DNA of 64,000 nt from Zooshikella harenae (GTDB taxonomy: Bacteria; Pseudomonadota; Gammaproteobacteria; Pseudomonadales; Zooshikellaceae): positions 1-64,000 of the forward strand of contig NZ_JAGSOY010000009.1 in the NCBI RefSeq assembly GCF_018837975.1. Reading direction: 5' to 3'. Of this stretch, positions 8,316 to 17,597 are shown one piece after another. The notes under the pieces are model-generated. The model ran no database searches. It was given only the letters and a program-made list of their open reading frames with translations, and was not told where the DNA came from. Within the stretch, counting starts at the first letter, position 1; each line of letters begins with the position of its first letter. A program made the position numbers and the translations under genes.

Positions 8316-11300
8316 TTACGATGTAGCCGCTCCTGCCACCTGTGATAAGTCCAATTGATTCAGATCAGTAGCAAACCAATGTTTTAATAGCAAGCGCGTA
8401 TAGTGGGTATTTAATTTTTTATCGAGTTCACAGTAGTATAGCCAGCGCATTAGGTTTGTGATGGGATAGGGGGCATTGGGTATAATCGGTAGATCTTGAG
8501 CATCAAGTTGCAACTGTCGTTGATTACAACGTTGAATATTATGCAGTAAATGCTGACGGGCCATGTTAACTTCAGCGGAATTGGGAAACTGTGTCCAAGG
8601 CATTTGTGGTGAAAAATAGCTGCTGGGGGCAGGTAAACGCAAGGATATACAGCGAGCAGAGTAACTACTTACCTTATCTTGAGGAAAACAGAGTTCTCCA
8701 ATCTGATAATAAAAGTCAGTGGGGTGATCACTATGAATATTAATTTTTTCAGCATGCGTCATACGTTGCTGAACATAGTCTCCAGCTGAAGCGGCTGATG
8801 CTAAAGGTCGTATACCAAAGACACGCTTTCCAGCAGGGTTAAAATACTGAAGTGACGTTATACCGCCAAAAATATGAATAGGGTGTTGTTGAGCGGCTTT
8901 CCAGAGCTGTTCACCCAATACTTCGTGTAACTGTTTTACGGCTACATTGTCATAACTTGCTAATGTACTTAGCAAGGGGGTTAAATTAAGTCGTTCAGCA
9001 AACACTTCGCTTACAGAAGGCGCAAACTGAGGTTGGTCATTATTGATTTGAATCGTTCCTAAGTAGTAAAGGCTTCCATTTACAGGCCATATGGCACCAG
9101 TTGTTTGAGGTTGTACGACTTTTTCTGTGATAGCAAGGTTAAAAGGTAATTGGCGCCAGTCAGATATAGGATTGTGGGGAATATTTAATTCACTACATGC
9201 GACTAAGCCTGCTAGTTCTACAGCTTGTGTCCATTCAAAGTCATGGAGTAACTCTTCATTAGTATCAACGTCATGGTCAGCAAATAACGGACTGTCCTTA
9301 AATTTTGCAGCATAAAATGGCGATGCAGTAAAACGACCTTGTTGATTCACCCTAAAGAGTGTGGATGCACGAGCTATTCCTGATATAGGACTGTCAGCTG
9401 GTAATATAGCAGGGCAACGATTATTTTTTATGAGGGATAATAGCACAGGCTCTTGATATTCCTGTTTAATAATGGTGCCTGTTGCATCACAGCAAGGTGT
9501 TAAGCGTGATGATTCAATTGACATTGGCCATAAGCCACTGGCTCCTAAGACGGGTGTTGTATGTTGGGCAAGTAACTCATCTTCACCATAAACCCGAATA
9601 AGTCGTCGTGTTTGTTGTGTAGCAATAGGTATTTCAATGGTTAACCCTGTTAACCAGGAATAGCCTTGAAACTGCTCAAGTATCTGTTTTTCATTCTGTT
9701 TTGAGGCCGACAGGTGCTGGTTATCTGCTGACGGGATTTGTGGATTGGTAGAATGCGATGACATGAAGGGTAAAGGTGTTTGCCCTAAAATAATTTCATT
9801 ATTGACTGCGTAACGTGGAAAAAAAACAGCCCCAAAATCACCTTGAAAACGTTGCTCTTCAGGTAATAGGTTGGTTGCATTTAGCTGATAAGTCATCTCA
9901 TATAAAGGTGAACTTAGTTGTGAGTGCGTAGGGTGTGTGGCAATTGCTTGCAGCTTAATAGGTAATGGGTGGGTAATTGGTTGTTCAAGCCATTGAGGGT
10001 TTTCCTGGGATAGCGTGTCTTGATCTTTAATAACAATGAGCACCCTAAGCTGATCAAAAGGCGATAGGGTTTCTCGTTGTTGTTGTGTTAAAAACTCACC
10101 CAGTGGCTGCCATGGTTTATCTTTAGCGCTGCCTGCTTCACGCGCATAGACGGCGGTATATTTAAATATTTTTCGATCAAAAGGCAGATGCTCAATAGTG
10201 GGTAAAGGTGGAATTTGTCCTGCTAATTCCGCTGCAGAAAAGGTTGTGACGTTGGAAGGGTTTAAAAGCTTTACGTTTGAGGCTAACCAATATTCACCGG
10301 GTGGTAGTGAAAATTGAGTGCGTGGTGTTGCTTGGTAGCTTATTTGGGCTTTTGGCGTTTGGTTGTTACTAGTCTGGCTATTGTGATTTATTACAAGCAT
10401 TATGTCGTCTAACCAGTATTGAGCAAGACTGTAATCAATAGGGGAATGTGTTGGCCAATACCACGTTTTATTCAAAAACTGTTGAATAAATTCCGTTAGT
10501 TTAAGCTTTATAATGCTTTCTTCTTGGGCGCAATTTTCTTGTTTGGCTTGCCAGGCTGCAAAAATAAGTAATTGCTGTAGACTGCAAAATACCTCATATC
10601 GTAGCCGAAGTTGGTTTTCGAGCCATATCACTGAGACTTGAGGGGGAAGGTTATCTTGAGCGCACCATGGAGTTACTTGTAACAATGTACGGTTAACGTG
10701 GCTACGTTCCCATAAGGCAAAGTAATTGCTTTGTTGATTTAGCGATGTTTCAAATTGTGTTTGTAAAATACGGTCTATATGGTGGTATAACGGTAAACGT
10801 TTTTTCCCTTCTTGTGTTTTCGCATCAGGTTCGCAGGAAAACCATGCATGGTTTGTTGAGTGTTGAGTTGTTGTAACACTGGTAGCACCTTTGCGCAGTT
10901 GAGATAAAATATTTAAAAACTCTGCCGCTGTGGCAGAAAAACTGAGGCGTTGTAAAAGCTCTTCGGTCAAGGTGTGTTGTAATTGTGCGAGTATTTCTTC
11001 ATTAAGTGTAAGTGCATAAAGTGGAATGGGTAGAGAAATAAAAATATCCAGACGACGGCTAGCAGTCATTTCTTCACCTGCATCACCAGATATAGGGTTT
11101 AAGTCGCCTCCTGCAATTAATTGAATAGTATCCTTGGGAACCCCATGTTTAATTAATATTGAAGCTGCAACCTGGGCTCTCTGTGAAGCAAGTAATCCAT
11201 TTTTTTCACAAGAGCCAATCGTGTCAGTAAAACCGTGAATGGTAATCTCGGCATTAGGGTATTGTTGCCATAACCGTGCAACGGATTGTAGTTGGGTTAT

Positions 11301-12842
11301 AGGGAGTGAAGTAGACTGAGGTTGCTGATAGTAAAAAGTAAAACGTAAGCTGCACATTACACCATTTGTGGAAGTACTAATACCATATTGCTGGTATTTC
11401 CTGGCAAGCGTAATAAATTGTTGTATAGCTTGCTGATGTGTTCGGCTGTTAAGTTCAGTGTAGTAGTTGAGCGTAAAATCAAGAAGATCGGTTAGACCAT
11501 TCATTTTGGTCGGTATACCGAAACCATGCAACTGCCGTTGTTTGTTTTCGCTGTCAGTGTAGTTGTGTAGATAGCGTTGAGGAATGCCTGGTGTTGCGTT
11601 ATTAATCAACACTTTCATGTGCTGTGCTGAAATTTCATTGAGTTTAATCTGGGGAGGCAGTTTTACTAAGGTGTGTAATTTTTTTTCAGAGAATAGTTGC
11701 TGTGGTGAAGTGGGAAATATATTTTTAGTGGCCTTAAATTGTGAAGAGTCTAGAGTAGTTGAAGAATCACTATTAAATAAATTTGATAGTAATGATTCTG
11801 CTTCAAAATAATGAATGGTATGTTGTAAGTTAATATTTTTGTTTTTGATGTTTTTTAATAAGTCAGCAATATTAGGGATTAGTTGGGTTACGGTTTTACA
11901 AGGTATAGAGCCATTAATCGTTGCTGATTGAAAATGATAAATACGCTGATGATGAGTGTGCTTTTCTAAAGCTGCGATTTGTTGTGGCCAGTAAGGAAAA
12001 TGTTGTACTAATTGGTTGAACAGTGAAGGTGGGGTGGCATTAAGTAGACAAATATCAGCTGTAGGTGTGGTGAATAAAAATGAAGCTTGTGCAGTAAATG
12101 AATACAAAGTTAGCTTTTTAGCTTTACTGTAAATGGTAAAGTTCAGTAGGGCATTATTGAATATAAATGACTGTTTATCTTCAATAATAATTGTAGCAAA
12201 GCCAGTTGGGGTGACATAGATAGGGATATCTTGTAGAAAGGGAGGATTATCTTCACTCCCTTGGTGGCGCACTTCTACGTACACATTATCTTTTGTTGTA
12301 AATGAATTTGGAGCAAAAGATAAAATAAGAAGTTTGTTTCGATTAATAATAAGTGCATCAATTTCTGAGGTGACGAGTTGCTTTTTCCAGTTTAAGTGAT
12401 CTGCACTTGATGGTTCTTTACTGGTTTCTGGGTGGTTTAGCTTCTGGTGGTGTAAGTTAATGGTGAGTCCAGTATTTAGCCAATTTTTAGGTAGCTGCTT
12501 TATTAACGCTAAGGGCAGAGAGGTATTAAATAGCGAAAACCACTGTCCATAAAGGGGGGGGGGAATAAATACTAATTGAGCGGGTTCTTGAGAAGACAAG
12601 TGATAAATGGGGTGGCCGATAGAGCCATCTATATTAAGGTGAAATAGTTGTCCCTGCTCGTTGGTCGTCCACAATGCCAAATAAGGTTCATCTGTAATCC
12701 CATGATGCTCTTCTGTGAGTATGAGTGTATTGGCAAGGGGCTGGATTGAACCTTCAATTAAATTATCATTTAAAGACTCTGCAGAACATAGGTATTGCAC
12801 TTTTAACGCATGACAAGTGCCCAGTTGGTTGATGGCTTCCAT
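8316..12842 (-). CDS. Giant uncharacterised protein with internal OmpA-like domain; second gene of cluster
   Basis: A 1,508-residue protein with no signal peptide, lipobox or membrane segment. The only recognisable domain is an OmpA-C-like/MotB-type peptidoglycan-binding fold at about residues 500-602: ITIHGFTDTIGSCEKN (the family's G-H-T-D position, here G-F-T-D), then LLASQRAQVAASIL, IQLIAGGD and a terminal ASRRLDIFI. Residues 1-490 look beta-rich, residues about 610-790 helical, and residues about 850-1500 beta-rich with many prolines. I do not recognise the flanking regions. Codons 94-97 carry a run of ten C (PPPL), a potential slippage site. It lies 71 bp after the 532-codon gene. Candidate roles are a contractile-system cargo or a toxin, but neither is shown by the sequence. 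Confidence 0.8.
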   Translation of the reverse strand: MEAINQLGTCHALKVQYLCSAESLNDNLIEGSIQPLANTLILTEEHHGITDEPYLALWTTNEQGQLFHLNIDGSIGHPIYHLSSQEPAQLVFIPPPLYGQWFSLFNTSLPLALIKQLPKNWLNTGLTINLHHQKLNHPETSKEPSSADHLNWKKQLVTSEIDALIINRNKLLILSFAPNSFTTKDNVYVEVRHQGSEDNPPFLQDIPIYVTPTGFATIIIEDKQSFIFNNALLNFTIYSKAKKLTLYSFTAQASFLFTTPTADICLLNATPPSLFNQLVQHFPYWPQQIAALEKHTHHQRIYHFQSATINGSIPCKTVTQLIPNIADLLKNIKNKNINLQHTIHYFEAESLLSNLFNSDSSTTLDSSQFKATKNIFPTSPQQLFSEKKLHTLVKLPPQIKLNEISAQHMKVLINNATPGIPQRYLHNYTDSENKQRQLHGFGIPTKMNGLTDLLDFTLNYYTELNSRTHQQAIQQFITLARKYQQYGISTSTNGVMCSLRFTFYYQQPQSTSLPITQLQSVARLWQQYPNAEITIHGFTDTIGSCEKNGLLASQRAQVAASILIKHGVPKDTIQLIAGGDLNPISGDAGEEMTASRRLDIFISLPIPLYALTLNEEILAQLQHTLTEELLQRLSFSATAAEFLNILSQLRKGATSVTTTQHSTNHAWFSCEPDAKTQEGKKRLPLYHHIDRILQTQFETSLNQQSNYFALWERSHVNRTLLQVTPWCAQDNLPPQVSVIWLENQLRLRYEVFCSLQQLLIFAAWQAKQENCAQEESIIKLKLTEFIQQFLNKTWYWPTHSPIDYSLAQYWLDDIMLVINHNSQTSNNQTPKAQISYQATPRTQFSLPPGEYWLASNVKLLNPSNVTTFSAAELAGQIPPLPTIEHLPFDRKIFKYTAVYAREAGSAKDKPWQPLGEFLTQQQRETLSPFDQLRVLIVIKDQDTLSQENPQWLEQPITHPLPIKLQAIATHPTHSQLSSPLYEMTYQLNATNLLPEEQRFQGDFGAVFFPRYAVNNEIILGQTPLPFMSSHSTNPQIPSADNQHLSASKQNEKQILEQFQGYSWLTGLTIEIPIATQQTRRLIRVYGEDELLAQHTTPVLGASGLWPMSIESSRLTPCCDATGTIIKQEYQEPVLLSLIKNNRCPAILPADSPISGIARASTLFRVNQQGRFTASPFYAAKFKDSPLFADHDVDTNEELLHDFEWTQAVELAGLVACSELNIPHNPISDWRQLPFNLAITEKVVQPQTTGAIWPVNGSLYYLGTIQINNDQPQFAPSVSEVFAERLNLTPLLSTLASYDNVAVKQLHEVLGEQLWKAAQQHPIHIFGGITSLQYFNPAGKRVFGIRPLASAASAGDYVQQRMTHAEKINIHSDHPTDFYYQIGELCFPQDKVSSYSARCISLRLPAPSSYFSPQMPWTQFPNSAEVNMARQHLLHNIQRCNQRQLQLDAQDLPIIPNAPYPITNLMRWLYYCELDKKLNTHYTRLLLKHWFATDLNQLDLSQVAGAATS

Positions 12843-12871
12843 AGTAAACGTGTGCTCTGAGTTGAGGTAGC

Positions 12872-12894
12872 TATACCCTTTTGCTGTGGGTATA
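12872..12894. repeat. Small inverted repeat between cluster genes
   Basis: TATACCC (12872-12878) and GGGTATA (12888-12894) form a 7-bp inverted repeat in the 71-bp gap between the first two genes of the minus-strand cluster. The same ATACCC/GGGTAT words bracket other intergenic elements in the window. It has no T tract on the minus strand, so it is not a terminator for the cluster. Confidence 0.4.
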
Positions 12895-12913
12895 TGTGTT
12901 TTTTGATGTTGTG

Positions 12914-14512
12914 TTACCCATCGTTATGGGTATCGGCCAATAAAGAGGTTGTCTGCTGTAAATTCAGCACAAGTAAGTCTTGTAAACGTTTATTCCTGAA
13001 AATATAAGCCGGCACTTGTTGGGCGTCTTCTGGTATTAAAATTAAATCAAATAAGCCTTTCATGGGTAAGTCATCAAAAATCAATTCAATCCATTCTGGA
13101 TGGTGGTGTACTTTAGGGCAACGGGTGAACGCTGGTGTGGTGGTATGTTGCCACTGAGGGTCTTTGCTTCGTAGTAGGTAACGATCTGAAAAGTAAGTAT
13201 TCGTAAGCCCAGTGGTTTGTAAGTGAAGTACTAGTCGTTGTTCAACAACATTGAGATAAACAACAGGAATTTTATTATCCCGAAATTTATCTAAAATGAG
13301 ACGATGTTTGCCAAAGCGGGGAATTAACTTCTCGTTGAGTCCTTGTTTAATTTCTAAGGGCGTTTTTTCCTGATTTAGCAATGCTTGTGTAATCGGGCCT
13401 ATGGCTCCGCTCATGGCATCAAAATGCGCCACCTGTGAATAGTGATGGAGTTCGGCCAGAGAGGTACCTTCTGTTGAGAGTTTGTTGGGATTATTTTCAT
13501 AAGTAAGAATTTTTTCCCATGACCACTGACGGTGACTGAAGATGAGAACAATATTAGAGTCGTTCGTTTGGCATTCCCCCTTGATACGATAAGGTATCCA
13601 GAGCGTGTCCAGCCATCGACCTTTTGCTTCACGTTGATCAGGATTTACGGTTTTTATAAATTTTGCAAAGTACTGTTGCCGGTAAAAGTGAACTCGAACA
13701 TCTTTCAGCATTCCTCCTTTAACACTTTGTAATTCACGCCATAATTTGCCTTGCCAAAAAACATATAACCAGCCTTCAGGTAGTAGATCTGAATGTGATC
13801 GACATTGAACCGCACTCATTAATCCTAAAGGTTTAATGGGAATAACGATATTATCCCACTCATCCTGTTCTGTATTGCTTTGAACGGGTAGTACATTATC
13901 CGCCAGAGGCAAGTATAAGGGTGGTTCCTTATACATGGGTATTTTTAAGCCAAAACGGCGTGGGTGATTGGGTATATGGTTAAAAATAATTAAACTGCGG
14001 TATTTGTCACTGTCTAGTGTACTTTCTGTTGGCGGTAGCTCACTTGAAGGCAAGTCATGTTGTCGATTAGCAAATAAGTGAATACGCTGAACATTTGAAT
14101 GTTTTATTCCTGCTACTTCAATAACGAGTTTATAACGATTCTGGTTTGCCTCACCTAGATCAGAAGCTGCGATGAACTCACTTCCACCCGTAAGCAATGA
14201 AGGATCGGGTGCTTCGTCAGTGCGAAAGGTTGCAACTACCGAAAGTGCACTTTTACGGGCTACGCAAAGATCTCCTCGAATTAATAATTGTGTGAGGCTT
14301 TTAGCTAATTGCTCATGATTCAGGCAATGTTTTAATGGTGGAAAATGCTGTAAATGCTCTGTAATTTTAGGGTACTGAGCAAATAAGTGCTCAACAAATA
14401 AGCTAATGTCTTTTTCGTTAGAAAAATACCGTGGTTGAAAACCAGGAGTGAGGGGGATACCTTTAACAACTATTTCATAAGGTGTATTTTCGAATTCGAA
14501 CTCAGATTTCAT
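12914..14512 (-). CDS. Uncharacterised protein, possible toxin-delivery-related N-terminal domain; first gene of cluster
   Basis: A 532-residue soluble protein without signal peptide or membrane segment. The striking block is LLPEGWLYVFWQGKLWRELQ (about residues 237-256), followed by RWLDTLWIPYRIKGE and FSHRQWSWEKILTYENNP. From memory, an R/E-G-W/Y-L/V-Y-V-F/Y block followed by such W-rich text occurs in proteins near type VI secretion or in VasX-like toxins, so an interbacterial function is possible but unproven. The end (residues about 430-532) mentions no catalytic motif. No clear Shine-Dalgarno precedes the ATG. It begins the minus-strand cluster with the 1,508- and 267-codon genes. Confidence 0.75.
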   Translation of the reverse strand: MKSEFEFENTPYEIVVKGIPLTPGFQPRYFSNEKDISLFVEHLFAQYPKITEHLQHFPPLKHCLNHEQLAKSLTQLLIRGDLCVARKSALSVVATFRTDEAPDPSLLTGGSEFIAASDLGEANQNRYKLVIEVAGIKHSNVQRIHLFANRQHDLPSSELPPTESTLDSDKYRSLIIFNHIPNHPRRFGLKIPMYKEPPLYLPLADNVLPVQSNTEQDEWDNIVIPIKPLGLMSAVQCRSHSDLLPEGWLYVFWQGKLWRELQSVKGGMLKDVRVHFYRQQYFAKFIKTVNPDQREAKGRWLDTLWIPYRIKGECQTNDSNIVLIFSHRQWSWEKILTYENNPNKLSTEGTSLAELHHYSQVAHFDAMSGAIGPITQALLNQEKTPLEIKQGLNEKLIPRFGKHRLILDKFRDNKIPVVYLNVVEQRLVLHLQTTGLTNTYFSDRYLLRSKDPQWQHTTTPAFTRCPKVHHHPEWIELIFDDLPMKGLFDLILIPEDAQQVPAYIFRNKRLQDLLVLNLQQTTSLLADTHNDG

Positions 14513-15153
14513 GTGATAAAAACAGGCTATATGACGTTTAATATATACACATAATGCAGGGTATATTTGTTTTTAAATTATAGCAGACTGCTTTATACAT
14601 ACCTGATGGGTTACTCGGAATAGAAAAAAATAATTGATTATTTGTTTTTTAACGTTAGTTTTGTATTGATCCTGTAAACAAATGGTTTTTTTTGTGAATT
14701 TTTTTTAATAGTCTTTTCGGGAAATAGGCTTCATGTTATAGCCTATATTGCGATGGTGTAATGGCTTTATTTCATTTAACCATTTGGCTTTTCTCGCGAG
14801 TTAAGATGTTAGGTTATTCTCTCATAAGCATCCTTGAGCTTACCATGATTTAGAATGGCTTCTCTAAAACACTGACTTGGATCATTCACTTATTTTATCA
14901 ACGTGTAATACTCCGCCCTTTTTTTAAATCAGTCCGTAAATTTCTTTTTCTTGCAGGGTAAAACTGTGTTTAGGCATATGAGTTTTACCCTAGCGGCAGT
15001 CAATGTTGTATTCAAGTGGCTCTGAAAAGCAGCAGAGCAAGGTTTGGATATGGTTATTTATCCACACACAGTAACGTGTGGTATAGCACTGCATTGTCTG
15101 TCTTTTTGAAAGTCCGTCAGTCTTTAAGTAGTAGTTATAGCCTGAGGTTAGTT
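14513..15153. promoter_or_regulatory. Long leader/control region of the phosphoketolase gene
   Basis: There is no gene here. Three hairpins are visible on the plus strand: ATAGGCT/AGCCTAT (14724-14746), a perfect 11-bp stem AGGGTAAAACT/AGTTTTACCCT (14955-14991), and CCACAC/GTGTGG (15062-15081). The last two lie within 200 nt of the phosphoketolase start and would fold in its 5' leader if transcription begins upstream. No known riboswitch pattern was recognised. Confidence 0.45.
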
Positions 15154-17520
15154 ATGTCTTTGCAACATGAAGTAAAAGCGCTCAAGAAGTTTGTGCGTGC
15201 TGCGAACTATCTTTCTGTATCACAGATTTACCTGAAAGATAACCTGCTCTTAAAACGTCCCTTACAACATGCTGATATCAAACCGCGGTTATTAGGTCAC
15301 TGGGGAACATGCCCAGGCATTAACTTTTTATATGCGAACGTTAACCGACTTATCGTAAAGCACCAACGTGACTTTATGTGCTTGATTGGCCCTGGTCATG
15401 GCTTTCCTGCGGTACAAGCTAATTTATTCATTGAAGGTTCATTATCTCATTACTATCCTGATGTCATCCCATATAGCGAAGACGGAATGAGGGATATTTG
15501 CCGTAAGTTCTCTCAAGCCTATGGTTATCCTTCTCACGCTAACCCTGAAGCACCAGGACAAATCCTTGAAGGTGGTGAATTGGGTTATGCGCTTGCAGTT
15601 GCTTGGGGTGCAGTGCTTGATAACCCCAACCTCATTGCGGTATGTCTGGTCGGTGATGGCGAGTCAGAAACAGGACCTCTTGCTGCATCCTGGTATGCAA
15701 ACCGTCTGGTTTCCCCCAAAGAGAGTGGTGTTGTACTCCCAGTGCTTCATATTAACGGCTATAAAATCTCTGGGCCAACACGTTTAGGTCGTATGTCCAA
15801 TGAAGAAATTACTCAGGAATTTACTGGACTAGGCTACCATGTCATTGTTGTGGATGATGAGCGAGAAGAAGATATATATGTGCAAATGGCAAAAGCGATG
15901 GATGAAGCTTATGCCCTCATTACTGATATTCAGCAGCGTGCCCGTGATGGTGAAGACGTTGAGTGTCCTCGTTGGCCCTTAATAGCAATGAAGACAGCAA
16001 AAGGCTGGACAGGTACCAAAGAAGCTGATGGTAAAAAACTTGAAGGTAATTGTGACTCTCACCAAGTCATCGTTAATCAATGTGCTGAAAACCCAGAACA
16101 CTTACAGTTATTGGGTGAATGGCTTGCCAGCTATAGCTTCCATGAGTTGTATCGTATTTGTGATGATCAGCGTATTGAGTTTGATGAGGACATTCTAGGA
16201 TTAATTCCTTCACCTGAGCTTGCGATGGGTAAACAGAAACTGTCTTATGGCGGTGAAGTGCTTGAAAACTTAGCATTGCCTGATTTAGCAACGTTGGCTT
16301 ATGGGCATGATGTACCTCGTGGTGAGCGTGGTTACTCAATGTTAAAAATGGGGGAGTGGTTACGCGAAGCTATTCGCTTGAACGAAGCTCAGTCTAACTT
16401 ACGTGTGTTTAGTCCAGATGAGACTTACTCTAACCAACTTCAAGCTGTATTTGAGGTAACCAATCGCAGTTGGCAGTGGCCAATTAAGTCTTGGGACAAA
16501 GATATTGCCCGTGAAGGCCGGATTATCGAACTGCTTTCTGAAAACCTGTTATTTGGTATGTTGCATGGTTATACCGTAACAGGGCGCTTTGGTATGTTCC
16601 CTACTTATGAGTCTTTTGCACAAGTGATTGCTTCTATGGCAGATCAGTACTGCAAATTTATTCATGCCTCACAAGACGTACACTTCCGTAAACCAGTACC
16701 CTCTTGCAATGTCGTATTATCCTCTCTATTGGAAAGGCAGGATCATAACGGTTACTCGCATCAAAACCCTTCATTGCTAGCGTCTATGTTGGAGAAACAT
16801 CCAAAGATTGTTTCTGCTTATCTGCCTGCAGATGCTAATTCCACGTTGGTTTACACAGAACAGGCTTTTGTTGATCGCGATAAGCTAAATATTATTGTTG
16901 CAGGTAAAAAAGAATTGCCTGTCTGGTTATCTCTGGAAGAAGCTCGTCAGCAAGCTCAAGAAGGTATTATGACCTGGGATTTTGCATCAGATGCAGATCC
17001 TGATGTAGTACTTGCAGGTTGTGGTGACTATGTAACTCAAGAGTGTTTGGCTGCATTGATGTTAATTAGAGCACGGTTGCCACAGGTAAAAGTACGCTTT
17101 GTTAGTGTTACAGAGTTGACTTCAGGTGGTTTGGGCTCGGTGAAATATGCAGAAAAAGCGCATTTACTCGATGAGTTTTTCACCAAAGATAAAGGTGTTG
17201 TATTTAACTTCCATGGTTATCCAAACACCATTAAGAAGTTGGTCTTTAACTATGCTGGTGCAAAACGCTTCAGAATTAAAGGCTATGAAGAGAATGGTTC
17301 AACAACTACACCATTTGATATGGGGGTGAGAAATGGAACATCCCGGTATCATATGGTCATCGACTTAGCTTATAAAGCTTTCCAGCAAGGTGTTATTAGT
17401 GAAGATGAGCACGCGACCGTGACCACAGAAATGCTAAAACGACTGGTTGAGCATAAGGAATATATTCTGAAGCATGGCATTGACCCAGAAGAGATTGATA
17501 ACTGGCAGTGGCAGCGTTAA
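15154..17520 (+). CDS. xfp: Phosphoketolase (xylulose-5-phosphate/fructose-6-phosphate)
   Basis: A 788-residue thiamine-diphosphate enzyme that cleaves xylulose-5-phosphate (and often fructose-6-phosphate) with phosphate to acetyl phosphate plus a triose or tetrose phosphate. Family motifs are clear: AANYLSVSQIYL, KPRLLGHWGTCPGINF, IGPGHGFPA, the ThDP-binding LVGDGESETGPLAASW, HINGYKISGPT, and CNVVLSSLLERQDHNGYSHQ in the second half. An upstream in-frame ATG at 15016 would add 46 residues without homology; the ATG at 15154 has GAGG 6 nt upstream and gives the normal family length. No acetate kinase gene is adjacent, so downstream use of acetyl phosphate is encoded elsewhere. A strong terminator follows. 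Confidence 0.96.
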   Translation: MSLQHEVKALKKFVRAANYLSVSQIYLKDNLLLKRPLQHADIKPRLLGHWGTCPGINFLYANVNRLIVKHQRDFMCLIGPGHGFPAVQANLFIEGSLSHYYPDVIPYSEDGMRDICRKFSQAYGYPSHANPEAPGQILEGGELGYALAVAWGAVLDNPNLIAVCLVGDGESETGPLAASWYANRLVSPKESGVVLPVLHINGYKISGPTRLGRMSNEEITQEFTGLGYHVIVVDDEREEDIYVQMAKAMDEAYALITDIQQRARDGEDVECPRWPLIAMKTAKGWTGTKEADGKKLEGNCDSHQVIVNQCAENPEHLQLLGEWLASYSFHELYRICDDQRIEFDEDILGLIPSPELAMGKQKLSYGGEVLENLALPDLATLAYGHDVPRGERGYSMLKMGEWLREAIRLNEAQSNLRVFSPDETYSNQLQAVFEVTNRSWQWPIKSWDKDIAREGRIIELLSENLLFGMLHGYTVTGRFGMFPTYESFAQVIASMADQYCKFIHASQDVHFRKPVPSCNVVLSSLLERQDHNGYSHQNPSLLASMLEKHPKIVSAYLPADANSTLVYTEQAFVDRDKLNIIVAGKKELPVWLSLEEARQQAQEGIMTWDFASDADPDVVLAGCGDYVTQECLAALMLIRARLPQVKVRFVSVTELTSGGLGSVKYAEKAHLLDEFFTKDKGVVFNFHGYPNTIKKLVFNYAGAKRFRIKGYEENGSTTTPFDMGVRNGTSRYHMVIDLAYKAFQQGVISEDEHATVTTEMLKRLVEHKEYILKHGIDPEEIDNWQWQR

Positions 17521-17545
17521 TTGTTTTTCTACTTTAGTGGAATAT

Positions 17546-17573
17546 AAAAAAACCGCCTTAGGGCGGTTTTTTT
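17546..17573 (+). terminator. Rho-independent terminator
   Basis: AAAAACCGCC pairs with GGCGGTTTTT around TTAG and is followed by a T tract. It lies 25 bp after the phosphoketolase stop. The A-rich 5' arm makes it usable by the convergent L,D-transpeptidase transcript as well. Confidence 0.92.
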
Positions 17574-17597
17574 ATGGGGGATGTTTAATATGAAAGA

